Source of the DNA: Sinohyriopsis cumingii
Lineage: Eukaryota; Mollusca; Bivalvia; Unionida; Unionidae
Direction: 5' to 3'
NCBI GenBank assembly: GCA_028554795.2
Contig: CM068825.1
Coordinates: 160,515,398-160,579,397, forward strand
DNA length: 64,000 nt
In this document: piece by piece, positions 1 to 12,088 of the stretch
Layout: every line of letters starts with the position of its first letter
How positions within the stretch are numbered: the stretch's first letter is position 1
Program-made: the position numbers and the translations under genes
The notes under the pieces: model-generated
Told to the model about the DNA's origin: nothing
Databases searched by the model: none
The model's input: the letters and a program-made list of their open reading frames with translations, nothing else

Positions 1-21
1 ATGCGTGATTTTGTTTTGAAG

Positions 22-518
22 GAAATGGAACAGTTGGAATGGAGATTTTTGAGGATCTTCCAGAAGTGGATAGTGTGATTGTACCGTACGGGGGAGGTGG
101 ATTGACAACTGGAATAGCCACTGCTCTGAAGCATTTAAAACCATCGTGTAAGATATACGCATCAGAAGTTGAAACCGCCGCTCCGTTGGCTGCTTCACTC
201 AAAGCAGGAAAGCCGGTGTTCTGCAATTTCCAACAGACATTTGTTGATGGTATCGGCGGGAAGTCTGTTTTGGATGAGATGTGGCCGTTTGTCAGTAATT
301 TGGTGGCAAAGTCGCTTGTTGTGAGCATTCAGGAAGTAGCAGATGCTATCAAGATGTTGGTCGAGCGAAATCATGTTGTTGCCGAGGGCGCAGGAGCGGC
401 TTCTGTAGCCGCAGCACTGTCTGGTACAGCTGGCAAAGGAAACATTGTTTGCATCGTCACAGGGGGAAATATAGACCTCTCAAAACTGATATCTATTCTT
501 GAAGGAAAATTACCATAG
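22..518 (+). CDS. Terminal exon of a PLP-dependent threonine dehydratase / serine racemase-family enzyme
   Basis: This is the C-terminal half of a fold-type II PLP enzyme that deaminates or racemises hydroxy amino acids (threonine ammonia-lyase, serine racemase and relatives). The reading frame is open from a plausible splice acceptor (T-rich run then AAG at 19-21) to TAG at 516-518, about 165 residues; the family is usually 320-340 residues, so upstream exons lie left of the window. The first codons give GNGTVG, then EIFEDLP. The tetraglycine phosphate-binding loop is VPYGGGGLTTGIA. Later come FVDGIGGK, VERNHVVAEGAGAASVAAAL and the conserved IVTGGNIDLS near the C-terminus. The in-frame ATG at 39 lies inside the conserved block and is not the true start. 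Codons look intact. Which activity (dehydratase, racemase, hydroxyaspartate lyase) cannot be settled from this half. Confidence 0.9.
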
Positions 519-564
519 TTTTCCTAAAATTTATCATCTTGGATGTTTTTGGAACCTTTGCCTA

Positions 565-570
565 AATAAA
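565..570 (+). terminator. Poly(A) signal of the PLP-enzyme gene
   Basis: A canonical AATAAA lies 47 bases after the TAG stop, consistent with a very short 3' UTR. Confidence 0.6.
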
Positions 571-1525
571 ATGTCCTGGCATGGAAATCAGAAAACTCTG
601 AACTTGAGTTTAAAAACAGAATTTTCACTATTAGCCTGAAAGAAACAATCCTTCAAAAGTAACGTCATTTATTATTGGTTAAAACAAATAATAATGCTCA
701 AACTCAAGTTCGGGATTTTTTGTTATTTCCAAGCTTGGTGATAAGTAGATACGTGTTAGATTTAGTTGTATGATTGTTGGTTTGTTTTTATTCAGGGAAT
801 TTAATGAATGATTTTGTTGACAATTTTGATAAAAATTTTTCACAGTAGTTTGAATGCTCGCGATGAATAAATGAAATGTATCAAGTAAAAACATTTCATT
901 TCGATAGGCACAAAAAGCCGACTTCAAAAAGTGATCGCATGTCTGGTGTCCATTGTATTTATGTGACGAATTCACTATCTGCCGTCAGATGTCAGTAGAG
1001 TGATGCTTATTCGAAAATCCTGCGAGCCGCTAGCATAGGGTGTGTCTGGCAACGCGGAAAGCATGACGTTCTATTGTTATGCAAAGCTTGTTTAATCAAG
1101 CGGACGTCTACTGCCCTTGTGGTTAGAAACCAGTAGAGTTTGTGCTATATACTATGTGTAAATTCTAAGTGCAGTAATGGCATATCATTAATCTAATTTG
1201 TGTGAAATGTGTACAGTTATCTGCAGTTGTCTATATTAAATGAACACGATGTTCTAGAGAAAGGTCGGTTTTAACAGAATATGCTTTGCTATTGAGTTTG
1301 CGATGTTATCTCAGTTCTGTCGATTTATCAGTTGTCACTTGAGTGGATCAAAACAATTTGATGGCACATCACATAATATTGCCATGCGTTATAGAGGTTA
1401 AAATTACATGTAAAATCGACCGTTCTTTTCTGCTTGCTAAAACAGTCACAAAAATTAATGATTTGAAACAATAATCCTGGCAAAAAGAAATAGTATTCAA
1501 ATGTGCACCAGATAACAAATAAAAT

Positions 1526-1527
<2 letters not shown>
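571..1527. other. Intergenic AT-rich sequence, nothing recognised
   Basis: No open frame with protein-like composition, RNA gene or clear repeat was seen between the PLP-enzyme poly(A) signal and the first SINE. Confidence 0.5.
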
Positions 1528-1570
<43 letters not shown>

Positions 1571-1876
1571 TTTGGATTTTAACATAGCTTTAACAGTTTT
1601 TCAGTTAAATCGCAAGATGTCTGCAGTGTGGCAGTTGATTGTGATGTCCAGCACTGGGGCATCATGCCGCAGACACGTAACATCACGTCCCTCCCAGTCA
1701 CATTATCCTGATACTAGTACGATCAGTCATAACACTAACCTCTTAATGCTGAGCTCCCAGCGAGGCAGCTGTTAGTACCATTTTTGTAAGTCTTTGATAT
1801 GACTCAACCGGGGTTCAAACCCGCAATCTACGGCATCCGAGGCGGATACTCTAAACACTAGACCACCGGAGCTGTC
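1528..1876 (-). repeat. tRNA-derived SINE, family 1, with (CA)n 3' tail (copy 1)
   Basis: Reading the minus strand, a tRNA-like head carries an A-box-like stretch (GGTGGTCTAGTGTTTAGAG) and a B box (GGGTTTGAACCCC). A body follows with GGATAATGTGACTGGG and CTGCGGCATGATGCCCCAGT, and then CTGCCACACTGCAGACATC. The tail is AATCCAAATCACACAC leading into a perfect dinucleotide run, which is the (TG)21 at 1528-1569 on the plus strand. The whole body is shared with the plus-strand copy at 41101-41416, which also ends in ATCAAATCACACAACCACAC. The dinucleotide run is therefore part of the element and not a chance neighbour. Confidence 0.85.
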
Positions 1877-2540
1877 ACCAAATAATATTAAATAACTGGA
1901 TTGTAATTCATGACAGATAAAAGGTCATATCATTTGGTTATAGCGGCATGCCAGTCACTACTGATTACCCATGTCTTCCAAAGGTACATGTTTCCAAATG
2001 TCAGTTATACGTGGTGTTTACTTTATACCGATTATGATAACAATGGATTATCTTTAAATTAGATTTACATTTATTACCATTCTCACTCTTTCCCTCCTTC
2101 AGCTTGTGTATGTTTGGTCCTAGATTTGTTTTCAGAAAGAAAGAAGTTAACGTACGTGTTTAGAATACACTGTTGCTCTCTTGTTGCGTCATACAACAAT
2201 AACGTATCTGGATTTCATATGCTTTGCAAATACAGACTACAATATGTGGATCTCAATTGTTGACAAATAATTAGAAACGTAACCACAAATAAGAACTTAA
2301 TTGACTGTTACCATGGAACATTAGAACTGTTAGTGACGAAAAGTGCCCCGCTTCTTACCCTTAGCCTCACATAGCTTTAAACAGGACACTTAGTGCCAAA
2401 AGGGGTGGATTTTTTTTTAGAGTAATAAACTACAACTTGAAATGTGATAATTTAAAATACTGTAAAATTGAAATTGTAGAAGAAAATAAATTGAACAATT
2501 TAAAAACTGCGTACGAAATTAACTAATATCCAATTATTCC
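1877..2540. other. Intergenic, nothing recognised
   Basis: AT-rich sequence without a credible gene between the SINE and the L1-like remnant. Confidence 0.4.
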
Positions 2541-2543
2541 TGG

Positions 2544-2658
2544 AATTGTTAGGGTGCAAAATTAAAGTTTGAAAAATGAGACACCACTGAGATGTCATCA
2601 ATAGAAAATTATACCTGGAAGCCTTTAATTGTCTAAAAAGTTTCAGAATGAGGAAAAC
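2544..2658 (+). repeat. 115-bp dispersed repeat, copy 1
   Basis: Starts AATTGTTAGGGTGCAAAATT and ends AATGAGGAAAAC. It matches 3860-3976 closely, with scattered substitutions. In this copy it sits in its expected place just upstream of the RT part of the L1-like ORF2. Confidence 0.8.
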
Positions 2659-3859
2659 TCGTGATCCGACTGCTTCACAGTAGAATTTTATAATTTGTTT
2701 TGGAAAGATATTGGAGCCTTTTTGGTGAAAGCAAATACATTTTGTGAACGTGGAGAACAATTTACTCCCCAGAAAGAGGGTAAAATAGTATGCTTACGAA
2801 AGGACGGCAAATCTAAACAATATAGTTAAAACCGGATACATTGTTTACATCTTAATGCGTCATATAAAACTGTTTCTACTTATATAGCGAAATAGGACTA
2901 CAACTGTATTCCCTTCAGCTATACAAGAAGATCAAACAGGTTTTGCAAAAGCGAGTTGCATTGGTTAGAATATTAGAACTTTTATGACTTGAAGTTTATG
3001 CTAGAAAGCATCAAATCCCCGTTCTATTCCTTTTAGTTGATTTCGAAAACGCATTTTGATTCTCTTGGATGGCTGTTTACTAATACAGTAATTAAATTTC
3101 TAATTTTTATGAATCGGTTACAGAATTCTTGAGTTTTTATATTGCAAAATCAAATCACGTATAACAATTTATGGACAAGTATCTAAATTGTTTCATACTG
3201 AAAGTGGCTGTAGACAAGGCGACCTCCTTTCCGCAAATATAATTATATTATGTGCGGAGATATTGACTGTTATGGTAAGTGGGAAACAGAATAATAAAGA
3301 AATAAATGTGGGTGGTACAACTTATGATAATTCTTAATAGTTAGACAAAACATAACTAACTCTAGATGGCTCCAAAAAAGTCTTTGAAATCAGCTGTAGA
3401 TATTTTATATCAATAATCGAAATTTTCAGGTCTAACTATTAATATAGAACAAATAAAATAATATGGTTTGAAAGCAGAACATTCAGCAAATTGAATTTTA
3501 TGTTCTGATTATAAACTTTATTATGGATTGCAGTGAACATGGTTTTATTTATTTTTGCGGGTAGAAGTAAGTTTTCAACAAACCTAGAGAATACCTCAAT
3601 TCTGACATATGTCAACAAAATTCGAGACATTATGAGTTTACTTTACTGCGTATGTTTAAACTATTTGGAAAGATAGTAGTGATAAGCAGTCATCTTTTAT
3701 TAGCTTTACCAAATTCATCACAACAGGTACTTTCTGAATATAATACACTCTTTTACGCGTTTCTGTTGAAGAGAGTAAATGATAAAAGTGAAATAAATTT
3801 AATAAAAGGGTATTAAAAAGGAGGTATAAAGATGATGAATGTTTAAAAATTTACATATG

Positions 3860-3976
3860 AATTGTTAGGGTGCAAAATTAAAGTCTGAAAAATGGGACAC
3901 CACTGAGATGTTGTCAATATAAAAATTATAACTAAAAGCCTCTAATTGTCGAAAAAAAATTAAAAATGAGGAAAAC
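3860..3976 (+). repeat. 117-bp dispersed repeat, copy 2, inserted inside L1-like ORF2
   Basis: Second copy of the 2544-2658 segment. It is bracketed by a duplicated stretch of about 50 bases (TATTAAAAAGGAGGTATAAA at about 3810 and TATTAAAAAGGAGGTGTAAA at 3982), so the order inside the LINE is broken by a local duplication or template switch. Confidence 0.75.
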
Positions 3977-4990
3977 GTTTTATTAAAAAGGAGGTGTAAA
4001 GATGATGAATGTTTTAAAATTTACATATGCTTTAAAACTTGAATGGCTAAGGAGAATGTTGTCTGGAACTTTATTCTTTATTGGAACTGACTTTTCAGTC
4101 CGGAAGAAAGAATCTTAATCCATTTTGGAAAGATGATTTAGGCGCTCAATCAGAATTACTTAAATTAATTCAAGTTAATTCAGCCAAATACGTTTTGAAA
4201 AAATCTGCATAATTTAATCCTGGAATAAAAGTAGAAGCTAAGAAACGTTTTAGCAAACATGGTTTCAGAAAGGCAGCATCTATGTAAATGATTTTATTAA
4301 TGATGATTGATTTTGTAAAAGTTCTGACAATCTACAAAATGAGAATCTCCCTCAGCACCAACTTCTTAGAAATTGTAAGCAAACTAATGACCGTAAAAAT
4401 TTATGCAAATAAATTTAACTTCATTGTTGATGTTGTTTAAAAGATCCTTTCATAATGTTTTGGCACAGACCTTTAGTGTAAATGTAAAATGATAAAAAAA
4501 AATTGTATATGAAGTTATTTAAAAATGAAAAACCAACTTCTATAAGGAAATAGAATGATCAGTTCAGTACCATGGAAGAAAAAGATTGTAACCAATTTTT
4601 ATATATCTATGTTAAACCACAAAGTGCCCAAACCTTAATTGGATGCAAGTGAAGAGTTTACAGAGTCTTTTTAATATTCCAGGATTTAACCTTTTGATTA
4701 CAAATACTTTACGTAAAACAGTCAAAATTGTCACAAATGATCTTTGTCTTCTATGCACGTCACATGCTGAAGTAATATCCCACCTGTTCTGTGATCGTTA
4801 CATATCAAAGAAGTTCCTACACAATATGATTCAGTGGATTAGAGCAACAACTTCATTTTCCCAAGAAAAGCATAATATTAGGAATCAAAACGAGAACCCA
4901 GGCAGATTTTATAATACATGTTCATATACATTTAGCAACTGAACTTATTTATAAATTTAGATATTATAAAGAAAGACCCAATTTGTCATA

Positions 4991-5689
4991 TTTTAGAAAG
5001 CCACCTCATTTGGATGTTCAAAAAAGTAGAAACTCTGAAGGTGAATAAATTGATAGTAAATGGCTATTATACCATCAGATAATTGAATAATGTGACGTTC
5101 GCAGCGTGTGTCGTCATCATTTGACAGAACTCGTGACATGTATTCCTTACGTTGTATGCCACGTTTCAATTAAATCTAATAATCATTGGTAAAACTGCGA
5201 GAATCCAAGTTAGGTGAACGATTAATCAGGGGTTATAACTCTTGTAAATGATATCATGAGACGATGAAAATTGAGCTAATTCAAGGTCTTATTAATGTAT
5301 AAAACGTCGAGCCATATTTGGTTGAAATTCAACAAACCTTAGTAAGCTTTTGCTGAAAAAAACCAAAATCGAATATTCGTGGTTCCATGAATTCTGTACA
5401 TGGTGATTCAAGGTATCATCCTTATATGGTTGAATGCAACATTTAGTTGAAAGCAATTAGTGTCATCCTGTCGGTAATAAGACCACCCATTTTTATTGTT
5501 AATTTTTGTCGCACAGAACATCAGAATTATTGGTTCTACACCCAAGCTGTGAACTCAGACATTGAATCCATTATCATGCTAAGCATAAGACTGTTGATCA
5601 AATTCACGAGAGGTATTCTTTGGAATTAGTCGTGAACCAAATATTTATTCCAGTGTTTGTAAGTAAAGCTGGGCCTTGAACTAAACATC
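4991..5689. other. AT-rich sequence, nothing recognised
   Basis: Lies between the L1-like remnant and the Gypsy copy. A 60-codon frame at 5447-5629 has no recognisable domain. Confidence 0.4.
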
Positions 5690-7481
5690 TGTAAACACGT
5701 TTACCTCCAATTAATGATGATCTTAATATATAATCCAAGATCATAGAGAAATATTAGCTATGTAATGTGTTGTTTATTAAAAAAGATGAGTAGTCAGGTA
5801 GGCCCTGAAGCAGATTATTGACCAAGATCAATCACGCAATATAGACATACATAACATGTAGTCATGGAGGAAAGCCAATATATAAAGCAAAATAAATATA
5901 CTTAACACCTCCCATCATCAAGAAAAAAAGGATTTATATATAAAAACAGCTTCTTATGATTCAAATTACATCAGACGATGTCTTAAATGACACAGTATAT
6001 ACGTAAATCAATATAGTATATACACGTGAAAGTGCATCTGCAGTTAAATTAACTTTTCCCTTTATATGCCTAATGTCAATGTTGTATTCCTGCAACATTA
6101 AACTCTATCATAACAATCTCGGATAGTTGTTTCTCATTGTTCATGAAAGGAAAGGGATTGTGATCAATGAATACAATAATCGGAGAAGGAGCTGAACTAA
6201 TATACGGTTCAAAGATTTGCAAAGCTCATAACAAAGCCAAAAAAAACCAACTCCTTTTTGGTTGTGGAATAATTTTTATGGTGCTTCTTTAGTTGCTTTT
6301 TTTTAAGAAAAAAATTGCACACTGGATGATCTACACCATTTTTCTTCTTTAATCAAAACTCCACCGATCCTTACATCACTTGCATTAAGCGATATTTTAG
6401 ATAATTGACTGAATTTTGGGGTAAAAGAACTGGTGCACTCTTAATTATGGCATTACTTTATTAAAAGCCACCATATATTTTTCAGATCAATGAAACTTGG
6501 TTTTCTTAATCAAAATAATTGTCGAAGGCTCAGAAACAATGGAAAAATTGAAACAAATTTACCCATACTATCCAACCTTATGCAAAGATCGCATCAGTTG
6601 ATTTTTACTGATATGTACAAGGAATTCAGATACAGTCTTAACTTCTAATGGTTTGGTTTGACAGTGTTTTTACTACTTTGTGGTCTTAAACTATATAATA
6701 GAAAAGAGTGAGATTCAACAAGTTTTGTAAAATTTTAACAATTTATTTCTCTGGAATATAATGAGAAAAATGTAGAAAGAACTTACGGTATGGCAAAATA
6801 AATTACAAATAATACTAGAATTTCCAACACAGATTCTTATGGTTCAAGTTTTGAACAAACGCTATTGGTGTTCTAAAATAAATCCAATGCTGGAAGTGTT
6901 AATATGACCGTCTTGTGGTGATGTGCCAACAGTCTTTTGTTGAATCACAATAATAAAATCCAAGAATATATCTTTATTTTTTCACTATAATTGCCAATTA
7001 ATGTCTCTTTCAAATAATATAATTTTAGATGTCGAAGATCACTTAGTATTTCCAGTGTATAAATAATTGTAATAAATAAATTCCAGCCCAAATGAAATAC
7101 TGGACACAATAACGATTGTGCTCAAGATCGTACAGCCCCAATTAATAATTTCTAGAAACATAAGACTACATAGTTCTCTAATTGACCTCAGTTAAAAATT
7201 AGCATTATCTAATAAACACTACTACCTAATGGAAAATTTCATTCTGGAAGGTTCCACTTATTTACAAGATAAATCTTAGTTGTAATTACAAAGTCTATTG
7301 TCTTATAGAACATATTAAACACAATGTCCATCACTTCGGGTAAAAATAATAATCAAAATAGTTAACACATACTCACAGAGAAAACTTTAGCTATGTATTA
7401 GTTATTTACAGAATAGAAAAATCAATGATCTATCCAGGTGTCGTTGTAAATGCTGATGTCATATATATAAGCGACATAATT
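5690..7481 (-). mobile_element. Gypsy-type LTR retrotransposon, copy A: LTR, RT/RNase H remnant, partial 3' LTR
   Basis: On the minus strand an LTR of about 800 bp runs from about 7481 to 6679 and ends TTAAGACCACA. The internal part (6678-5857) holds a decayed RT-connection and RNase H domain. KSAPVLLPQ lies near 6440, VDHPVCNFF near 6310, IIVFIDHNPFPF near 6160, and LQEYNIDIRHIKGKVNLTAD between 6090 and 6030. A second LTR begins at 5856 with the same TGTTATGTA terminus seen in copies B and C and fades out near 5690. Gag, protease, integrase and most of RT are missing. Integrase would normally follow RNase H in Gypsy elements, yet only about 170 bases separate RNase H from the LTR. Stops and frameshifts make it a dead copy. 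Confidence 0.8.
6679..7481 (-). repeat. LTR of Gypsy copy A
   Basis: Shares the 3'-end block (AACAAGTTTTGTAAAATTTT with TTAAGACC at the terminus, minus strand) with 17688-18449 and 54860-55624. It also shares an internal block (GAATCACAATAATAAAATCC on the plus strand) with the 55.3 kb copy. TG...CA ends fit an LTR. The 5' boundary near 7481 is set by comparison with copies B, C and D. Confidence 0.75.
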
Positions 7482-8810
7482 ATCTAGACCAGATTTAATC
7501 ATGTTCATTAAACGCTGGAAACGTGAAAGAGAATCTTTCATCCCAAACTACTTCACTTTATATTGATAAAGTTCATTTGGAGTTACGAATGCCAAAATTT
7601 CCTTTGCTTCTTGAGTGAATGGAATTTGCCAGAATCATTTCAAAAGTGAAAATTTGCTGACATTTGTTGCATTTCCAATTTTGTCCATTGTCGATTCTGA
7701 AAGTAACGTCAGTAACGACCAGGAATGATTATAAAGAAAACAAAATCAATGCATATTTACATCATTTTAAAACAATAATAAAATAATCATGAACTGGTGG
7801 AAACCGGCCCGTCTCTCCTTCTTTGTAGCTAATCCGACAGAGTCTGCTCAAGGACCTGTCGCGCCTATGCCGTGTGCCAATTTTTATTTGCCATTTGAAA
7901 CATGCGAAAATTTCACGCAATGACGCACCACTGGCCCCATTTTCTGCTGGTGAAAACTGAACTAGAGATTTATAGACGACGTATAACTCATTGTCTTAGA
8001 TGGCTTTATTGGTTTTACTACGTTCTCGAACTTCTTTTAATAGATTTTATTGTAAGTCACAGGTTAGATCGGCATTGGTCTGACTGGCTTCATTATGGTC
8101 TTGATCCCTCAGAGGAGCTGGCCAGCATTATAGATCTACCACGTGAATGATTAAGCTAACCATGTGTTTGTAATGCTCAACTATCTTCATTAAAACCATA
8201 TTTCATGTTTAAATCATTTCTGTGTCTTATATTGATTTAATCAATGTGAATAAGAAAAGAAACTCAACAAAGAAATCAATCAACTTATCAGTATGCAAAG
8301 GTGATTGTAAATTGCAACAAAGGCACGTAACTACATTTTTTAGCGGACACACTCGGAAAGGATATGAGTTCATTCACTCGGTCAATACACAGTTGCCTGT
8401 AGTCGAACTTAAACTCCCTTCAAAGGGCAAATATACGCATTTGTATGTGATCTAATAAGATATATGTACAGTATGTAAACTGTATCAATGATATACCACT
8501 CGTATAATTATATGCCACTGGTTGTATACATCACTTGTTTATAATTTATTTCATTAAAAGAAAACTGGGCAAGCCTCGTTTCCTTTTAATGATTTTTTAC
8601 ATCTCGTTGTATATCACTGTTACAGCGTACATATTATATATATTTATATATATATATTGAATGTTCACTCTCTATTGTACACTTCCAGCATACCGATCGC
8701 GCTTAATATCTTCTGCTTTGAATGGGATTGAGAAATGGAGCACTTCTTCAGATTTGCTGAAGTTTAACAAACAGCAGAATTTGCCCCCTTTTGCACACGT
8801 ACTTACACCT
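7482..8810. other. AT-rich sequence, no recognisable gene
   Basis: Open frames at 7902-8150 (82 codons) and 8222-8455 (77 codons) show no known motif and no supporting splice or repeat context. A short (TA)n tract lies near 8635-8658. Confidence 0.4.
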
Positions 8811-9054
8811 TTCTGACTTTGACACCCATTAGGAAGATGGGTACTATAAAACAGGAATCCACGTATTCTTGCTTGTAATTTTAGAGTGGTGGACACCTTT
8901 TAACGTTTGCTTTGCAGTAAGATGGAACGTTTCTTTCTGACTTTGACACCCATTAGGAGGATGGGTACTATAAAACAGGAATCCACGTATTCTTGCTTGT
9001 AATTTTAGAGTGGTGGACACCTTTTAAGGTTTGCTTTGCAGTAAGATGGAACGT
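8811..9054 (+). repeat. Recent 120-bp tandem duplication
   Basis: 8811-8930 and 8935-9054 are direct copies separated by TTCT. By eye they differ at only two of 120 positions (AGGAAGATGGG/AGGAGGATGGG and TTTTAACG/TTTTAAGG). Each copy contains GGGTACTATAAAACAGG, a TATA-like motif. The near identity implies a recent event, unlike the decayed repeats around it. Confidence 0.9.
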
Positions 9055-9390
9055 GGAACTTTAGATTACCTGTGCTCGATATGACACATAGTGTACTGGT
9101 TTACCTGTCTATGACCTTTGCATTTTCCCACAATGTTACCAAATTAATATATGCTCCATGAGGACTAAAGTTTAGATGTTAATTACTCTTTCTACTTCTT
9201 GGTTGTACGAAAGTGAAATCCAGTGACTTTTCCCAGATTTTTCTCCTTCACTGTTATGCTTTAAACTGTAGCCCCATTTTACAGACACAGCGTTCAGTTT
9301 GGAGATTAGACTTTATACTTTTTTGTTTTGAAAAGTCTGTATAAATAAAAAATATTCCTTTTTAGTAAAAAGCATAACGATAATTTGCTT

Positions 9391-9770
9391 ATATGACATA
9401 CTGTGTATGATTGTACGCATCGTGCATTTATCTCTCGACTGCATTATAAACAGTCCTTCTTTAGATTATATCTCTAACCTAACTGAACTAAGATCGTTAA
9501 ATACTGAACGTAACTCCATTTCTACAACTAATAACGGACTCCAGATTCGTAGGTCTAGAACCGATCATTTCAAAAGCTCTGTTAAAATGTCAGTTTTTAT
9601 CTTTTGCAATTCCCTACCCCTGTGGATACGTAATTCAAATTCCCGTGCCGCTATTTAAACATCATTAAAGAAACTCTTTCTTGACAGATGGAATGATATA
9701 GAATTTTATCCTTTTATCCAGAGATAATTTGCGTGAGATTTATTCTGTGTATGTATATATGATTTCTGGA
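9391..9770 (+). mobile_element. 3' end of a CR1/L2-like non-LTR retrotransposon
   Basis: An 83-codon frame (9407-9658) ends in a motif typical of the extreme C-terminus of CR1/L2-type reverse transcriptases: FCNSLPLWIRNSNSRAA. A frame-shifted TSLKKLFLDRWNDIEF follows within the next 60 bases. Only the ORF tail remains. Assignment rests on the short NSLPLWIR-type motif, so the clade is tentative. Confidence 0.6.
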
Positions 9771-9845
9771 CCGCTCCGGTGGCCTAGTGGTTAGAGCGTC
9801 CGCCTCGGATGCGGGAGTACGTGGGTTCGAACCCACAAGGCATAT
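9770..9845 (+). repeat. tRNA-like sequence (SINE head or tRNA pseudogene, Pro-CGG-like)
   Basis: A perfect A box (TGGCCTAGTGG) and a B box (GGGTTCGAACCC) are present. An anticodon stem TCCGC/GCGGG closes a seven-base loop reading CTCGGAT (anticodon CGG). The T arm is a perfect palindrome leaving a six-base loop, and the acceptor stem does not pair, so a functional tRNA gene is unlikely. The head resembles the SINE copy at 1528-1876 but the downstream body differs. Confidence 0.6.
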
Positions 9846-11159
9846 GGGTCCTTAATGACCAAATGTGTTATCTTCGTTAAATGAAAAGGATTAGCAGTGA
9901 TAGTCGTATTTACTGGTTAGTTATTTCATGTAATTTGTAAACATCGATTTTAGTGATTTCGCTCTTGTTATAATAAAATATTCTTCTCAAGACTGGCGTC
10001 ATTGCTAATCTATTCTGACCTTTCAAAGTCTGAATGAAAATGATGCAATAATCTTACAACACGTACAACCAGACGGTTCCTTAATATTGCAGAGATAAAA
10101 TCCAGCCATCACATTTTCTTTAGCATGAACTTGGACTACAAAATTTAGGTCAAGTGTATATCTCCGCCAATATTTCGAGTCACGTTTTTGTTTTCCATGA
10201 GGTGATCACTGAGTCCATTGAGATTTGATAAGGCAGTTGCAGACACGATTGGTTCTTTCATGATATTGCACAATAATGAGTTGGTCATTATCTGCTCGAT
10301 TACTGGGTTATCGCCGACTTAAATGTGGGCGTGAATCAGTTCAAATTGCCACTGCGACTTGTCGAAACGCATATGTAATCTTTATGATAAACATGGTAAA
10401 CTATAATGAGTGTACGTGATACATCCATGATAGATCTCTCCGTCATCTCGCACTGTCTGCGAGTGTGATTCGACCAATTCCTTTCTCTGTCGCTGATATT
10501 TTCCAGTTGATCGTTCCAATTACGCTTTTGTCAAATTACGCGTTTGCCGATGAGAACGAGCATTTTTGCCAGCAATGGCCATTTGGATATGTTACGCTAG
10601 ATTGGCGCCCAAACCATTGTTCTTGTTCGATTCGCTTAAGATGGGGATATTTTAAATTACTGTCAAAATGGTGAAGAGATGTTCGTGGGGAACAGTTAAT
10701 TTGGACGAGAGGTAGTATAGGAAGTACTTGTACAACTTTTACATCCTGGTACTGTAGTCAGGGTATGAGGTCATGGAATGATGTCAACAAAATCATCACG
10801 TGGAAACAATAAGTAACTAATCTGAAACAAAAATACGAAAACAGACTAAAAATCAAAAGAGACATTAGCAAGAACATGCATTACATCATCAGCATCATCA
10901 TCAAAATATAATATTAATAATAATATCTTCGTCAATCATACCGGTAAATATCAAAATATTAATAACAGCAGAAATAACAACAGTATATACTATTAATAAT
11001 AATATTTATATTATTATTGTCATCCTTATTACTGTTGTTGTCATCATCAATGAGCATGACATCATCAAATCATCAAATTATTATTATTATTATTATTATT
11101 ATTGCTATATGCGTTGTTGATGATGCTGTTAGGGTACATGTGTTTTCTATTATGACAAT

Positions 11160-11202
<43 letters not shown>

Positions 11203-12074
11203 ACACTTGTATATATAAACGGTATAATGACAACTATTTCAAAGCCTTTTCAAGCTTTACTTGCATAACTACTCTCTCACTACCTTGGACTTCACACCCT
11301 TATCTTTAAAACAATTAAATTTATCTAAAGGCGAATGAGCGAAAACTGCAGTACAAGAAGACAGATCCTCAGTTATCAAATCATGTTAGTATAATTACAA
11401 ATTTGTGCCAGCAAAATATTGAAACCACGATAAAGAAAATAAAACAAAATAATACATGCGTGCAGTCTGTTTTGGTAAACAAAGTAGTATGCAGTTCACA
11501 AGGTACATATGTACCTAAATGTATGCTAAGATTGAATAAAATGTTTCAGACCCTGCCTTACGGTATTCTTCGGTAACTTTCTTGGTGGAAAGTGATACAG
11601 GGACACACAGCTTGTAGGAAGGCTGTGATTTGCACACTGTTCTCAATGATGAGCGTCATAGCTATGTCTCCCTCCGTAATATTATTTTATTGCGGGTATC
11701 TCCCTGAGTAAAATTGTTCAGCCATATTTCTTGGACCCGTTTAGAAAATGTACCACATTCTGATAGACGTAAGACTGATATTTCATGCAGAATTTTACTG
11801 AGATTGTTACCGCGCACCAGATCCTTCTTTGCCATCATGGATCCTAGGCCTCGGTGCAACCAACAATCAGTTTAGTTGGTGGAACTTATCGCGAAGCAGT
11901 GGAACTATTAATTAATCACGGAAATATAAGAAATTCTACATTTAAATTATAAGCACTGATTAATGAAGATAAATGAAATTATTCATAATAGTCATTTGCT
12001 TGAAATTTGTTTTATTTACCATCTGCATCTGTCAAAGCATTGCAGTCCTTGTCTGTTCGATAATTCGGGTGTTT
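9846..12074. other. AT-rich intergenic sequence with microsatellites
   Basis: No credible gene was seen. (ATT)9 lies at 11077-11103 and (TC)19 at 11163-11200, with AAT-rich sequence from about 10900. The frames across these tracts are repeat-derived. Confidence 0.5.
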
Positions 12075-12088
12075 TGGAACGCTTTTGT

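Larger units (their letters stand above)
2541..4990 (+). mobile_element. Decayed L1-like non-LTR retrotransposon (ORF2: RT and C-terminal Cys motif)
   Basis: Plus-strand fragments in shifting frames follow the order of L1-type ORF2. There is FYNLFWKDIGAFLVKA near 2685, EDQTGFAK near 2925, then LLVDFENAF near 3035 (palm motif A with the catalytic Asp), and GCRQGDLLSANIIILCAEIL near 3205 (motif B). After 4640 the frame WMQVKSLQSLFNIPGF leads to a Cys-rich DLCLLCTSHAEVISHLFCD, typical of the L1 ORF2 C-terminus. The YxDD region near 3330 is scrambled, and many stops and frameshifts show it is dead. The 99-residue frame at 4643-4942 is the longest intact piece. A 115-bp segment of it is duplicated out of order (see the repeats at 2544 and 3860). 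No poly(A) tail or target duplication was identified. Confidence 0.75.

Noticed and set aside
7902-8150. 82-codon frame as a small host gene
   Set aside because: No domain, no splice context and AT-rich surroundings; a chance frame is more likely.
9770-9845. A functional tRNA-Pro(CGG) gene
   Set aside because: A and B boxes and the anticodon arm fit, but the T loop is one base short and the acceptor stem does not pair; the head matches the SINE families seen elsewhere.
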